From: Bifidobacterium stellenboschense
GTDB taxonomy: Bacteria > Actinomycetota > Actinomycetes > Actinomycetales > Bifidobacteriaceae
NCBI RefSeq assembly: GCF_000741785.1
Contig: NZ_JGZP01000014.1
Location: 1 to 64,000 of the forward strand
Direction: 5' to 3'
Length of the DNA: 64,000 nt
Shown here: positions 62,678-64,000 of the stretch, piece after piece
Position numbering within the stretch: the first letter of the stretch is position 1
Layout: every line of letters begins with the position of its first letter
The notes under the pieces: generated by a model
Told to the model about the DNA's origin: nothing
The model's database searches: none
The model's input: only the letters and a program-made list of their open reading frames with translations
Position numbers and translations under genes: made by a program

Positions 62678-64000
62678 TCAGCCGGTCGAACCGTTCGCCG
62701 CGTCCAGCAGTGCGATCGTGATCTCCGTCTGGACCGGTGGGGGCAGGCGGTTCAGGAGCTTGGGCCGCTGCTCCGGCTTGAGCCCTCTGATGACGGCGAG
62801 TCGTGCCGCGGGTTCCATGCCGGTGACGAGGGTCGCCAGCTGGGAGAATGCGTCGTCAGTGTTCGTCGCGCCGCCGGCGCGGTCTTTGGGCGCTGGCTCG
62901 TGCGCCGGTTCGGTCTCGCTGTGCGGGGCGAGTCCGGCCGATTCGGCTTCGGCGTTCATTCCCGCCAGAATCTTGCCGGTTTCGTCACTGGTGAGGTGTT
63001 GATAGTGCATCGCCGTCCTCACCTGCGTGTGGCCACCCTGCGCCATCACCGCGCGGATGCTGTTCGTGTACGAGGCCGTGCGCGTCAGCGCCCGGTGGCG
63101 CAGGTTGTACAACGGCGGGGCCAGGGCGTCCACGCGCGGTACGGCTCTGCGTGCCCTGTAGTAGGCGTTGCGCAGCGTCTGTGATTTGACGTAGGTGTGG
63201 CTGCGCTGCCCCGTGAACAGCAGGGCCGCGGGCCTGTCGTCCACGAACCTGTCGAGATGCGCTTGGATGACCGGCACGAGCCACGCCGGGATGCGTTCGT
63301 CTCGTATGCTGCCGCGGGTCTTGGGTTTGCCGGCGATGACGATCTTGCTGCCGTCGCGGCTGACCTCTTTCGCGTTCTTGGTGACGTGCACCGTGCCGCC
63401 TTGACCGTCCGCATCGAGTGCGATGTCCCGTCGTTGCAGGGCCAACGCCTCGCCGGGGCGCAGCGCGAGCTGTCCGCACAGGTAGATGGTCAGCGCGAGG
63501 CGCGGCGGCATCGCGTCGTGGATGGCTTTAAGCTCGTCCATGTCGATGTCGACGTATTCGCGGTCGCTGTCCGGTCTGGGCACTCGGATCCGTATCGGGT
63601 TGCGTTCGAGCAGCGTCTGTCCGCTCGCGTCGAGCGGCTTCTCGCACGCCTCGGCGAATATGCCCGACAGAAGCTCGAACACGCGGCGTTTGATGACCGC
63701 GCCCTCGCCTGCCTTGCCGATCCTCATGCTGGCCGCCCATCGTTCGATGTCGTCGGGCGTGATGGAGGCCATCGGCAGCGAGCCCAACACGGGCAGCAGA
63801 TGATCCCGCAGATACTGGCGGTACTTCTCTCGCGTGGTCTCCTCGATGGGTTCGCCGTCTCGTTTGACCCGGTGCTCCACGTAGTCCGTGGCGTACTGGG
63901 CGAACGTGACGCGCCGCGCGAGCCCTTCGTTGCGGGCGACCTCGGGCGGCTTCCAGATGCCCTGCTGGATGGCCCGTTCGGCGTCGTTGAGCCATTTCTC
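62678..64000 (-). CDS. int: Tyrosine recombinase / integrase (5' end outside the window)
   Basis: The visible 440 residues run without a stop to the window edge, so the start is missing. A core-binding domain (REKYRQYLRDHLLPVLGSLPMASITPDDIERWAASM) is followed by the catalytic domain with Arg in LALRPGEALAL, YNLRHRALT (box II, where the usual first His is Tyr), GHTQVRTAMHYQHL with the nucleophilic Tyr, and a ~100-residue C-terminal extension ending LLDAANGSTG. It is nearly identical in the core-binding part to the relic at 45200-45803. It drives integration of the element. Confidence 0.95.
   Translation of the reverse strand, partial: EKWLNDAERAIQQGIWKPPEVARNEGLARRVTFAQYATDYVEHRVKRDGEPIEETTREKYRQYLRDHLLPVLGSLPMASITPDDIERWAASMRIGKAGEGAVIKRRVFELLSGIFAEACEKPLDASGQTLLERNPIRIRVPRPDSDREYVDIDMDELKAIHDAMPPRLALTIYLCGQLALRPGEALALQRRDIALDADGQGGTVHVTKNAKEVSRDGSKIVIAGKPKTRGSIRDERIPAWLVPVIQAHLDRFVDDRPAALLFTGQRSHTYVKSQTLRNAYYRARRAVPRVDALAPPLYNLRHRALTRTASYTNSIRAVMAQGGHTQVRTAMHYQHLTSDETGKILAGMNAEAESAGLAPHSETEPAHEPAPKDRAGGATNTDDAFSQLATLVTGMEPAARLAVIRGLKPEQRPKLLNRLPPPVQTEITIALLDAANGSTG

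Overview
The window looks like chromosomal DNA from a high-GC actinobacterium, most likely Bifidobacterium. The evidence is the strongly GC-biased third codon positions, an actinobacterial dnaK-grpE-dnaJ-hspR heat-shock operon with HAIR operators, a LacI-controlled GH13 alpha-glucosidase, DUF4235 and DUF4192 proteins, and tRNAs without an encoded CCA. This genus call is an inference from gene content; no database search was possible.

Region 1 (1-8.8 kb, core): the 3' end of 23S rRNA, 5S rRNA and its terminator, an NfsA-type nitroreductase, a DUF4235 protein, a histidine phosphatase, a LacI regulator next to its likely target alpha-glucosidase, and a secreted, probably wall-anchored alkaline phosphatase. 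Region 2 (8.8-11.6 kb, acquired): a lower-GC restriction-modification cassette with a fused methylase-specificity protein and a convergent candidate endonuclease. It abuts an ABC permease that appears to have lost its N-terminus. Region 3 (11.6-31.7 kb, core): an ABC exporter, the heat-shock operon, a HAD hydrolase, DedA, tRNA-Ala, a 1.7-kb gene-free region packed with repeat arrays, purA, paired fluoride channels, a complete branched-chain amino-acid ABC operon (livH-M-G-F-J), a cupin protein and tRNA-Lys/Thr/Tyr.

Region 4 (31.7-48.2 kb, accessory): a 34-residue Tyr/Asp-rich peptide gene, a decayed ATP-binding regulator, PhzF, azlCD with a divergent LysR, two near-identical AlbA/ATPase/HTH regulators with 12-bp in-frame repeats, an AT-richer membrane protein, a DUF3800 protein, a LysR/MFS pair and a truncated integrase. 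Four copies of a hairpin plus tRNA-Ser-3'-end-like sequence punctuate this region and look like scars of successive integrations.

Region 5 (48.2-64 kb, mobile): an apparent integrative and mobilizable element. It holds a perfect 30-bp inverted repeat, a 0.9-kb array of GC-rich hairpin modules, a P4-type superfamily-3 helicase, a mobC-like gene overlapping a relaxase gene, a 768-residue LysM protein made mostly of Trp/His/Tyr repeats, an XRE regulator, a serine resolvase, a DUF4192 protein, the antirestriction protein ArdA, a small excisionase and a tyrosine integrase that runs off the right edge. No type IV secretion genes are visible, so transfer would need a helper.
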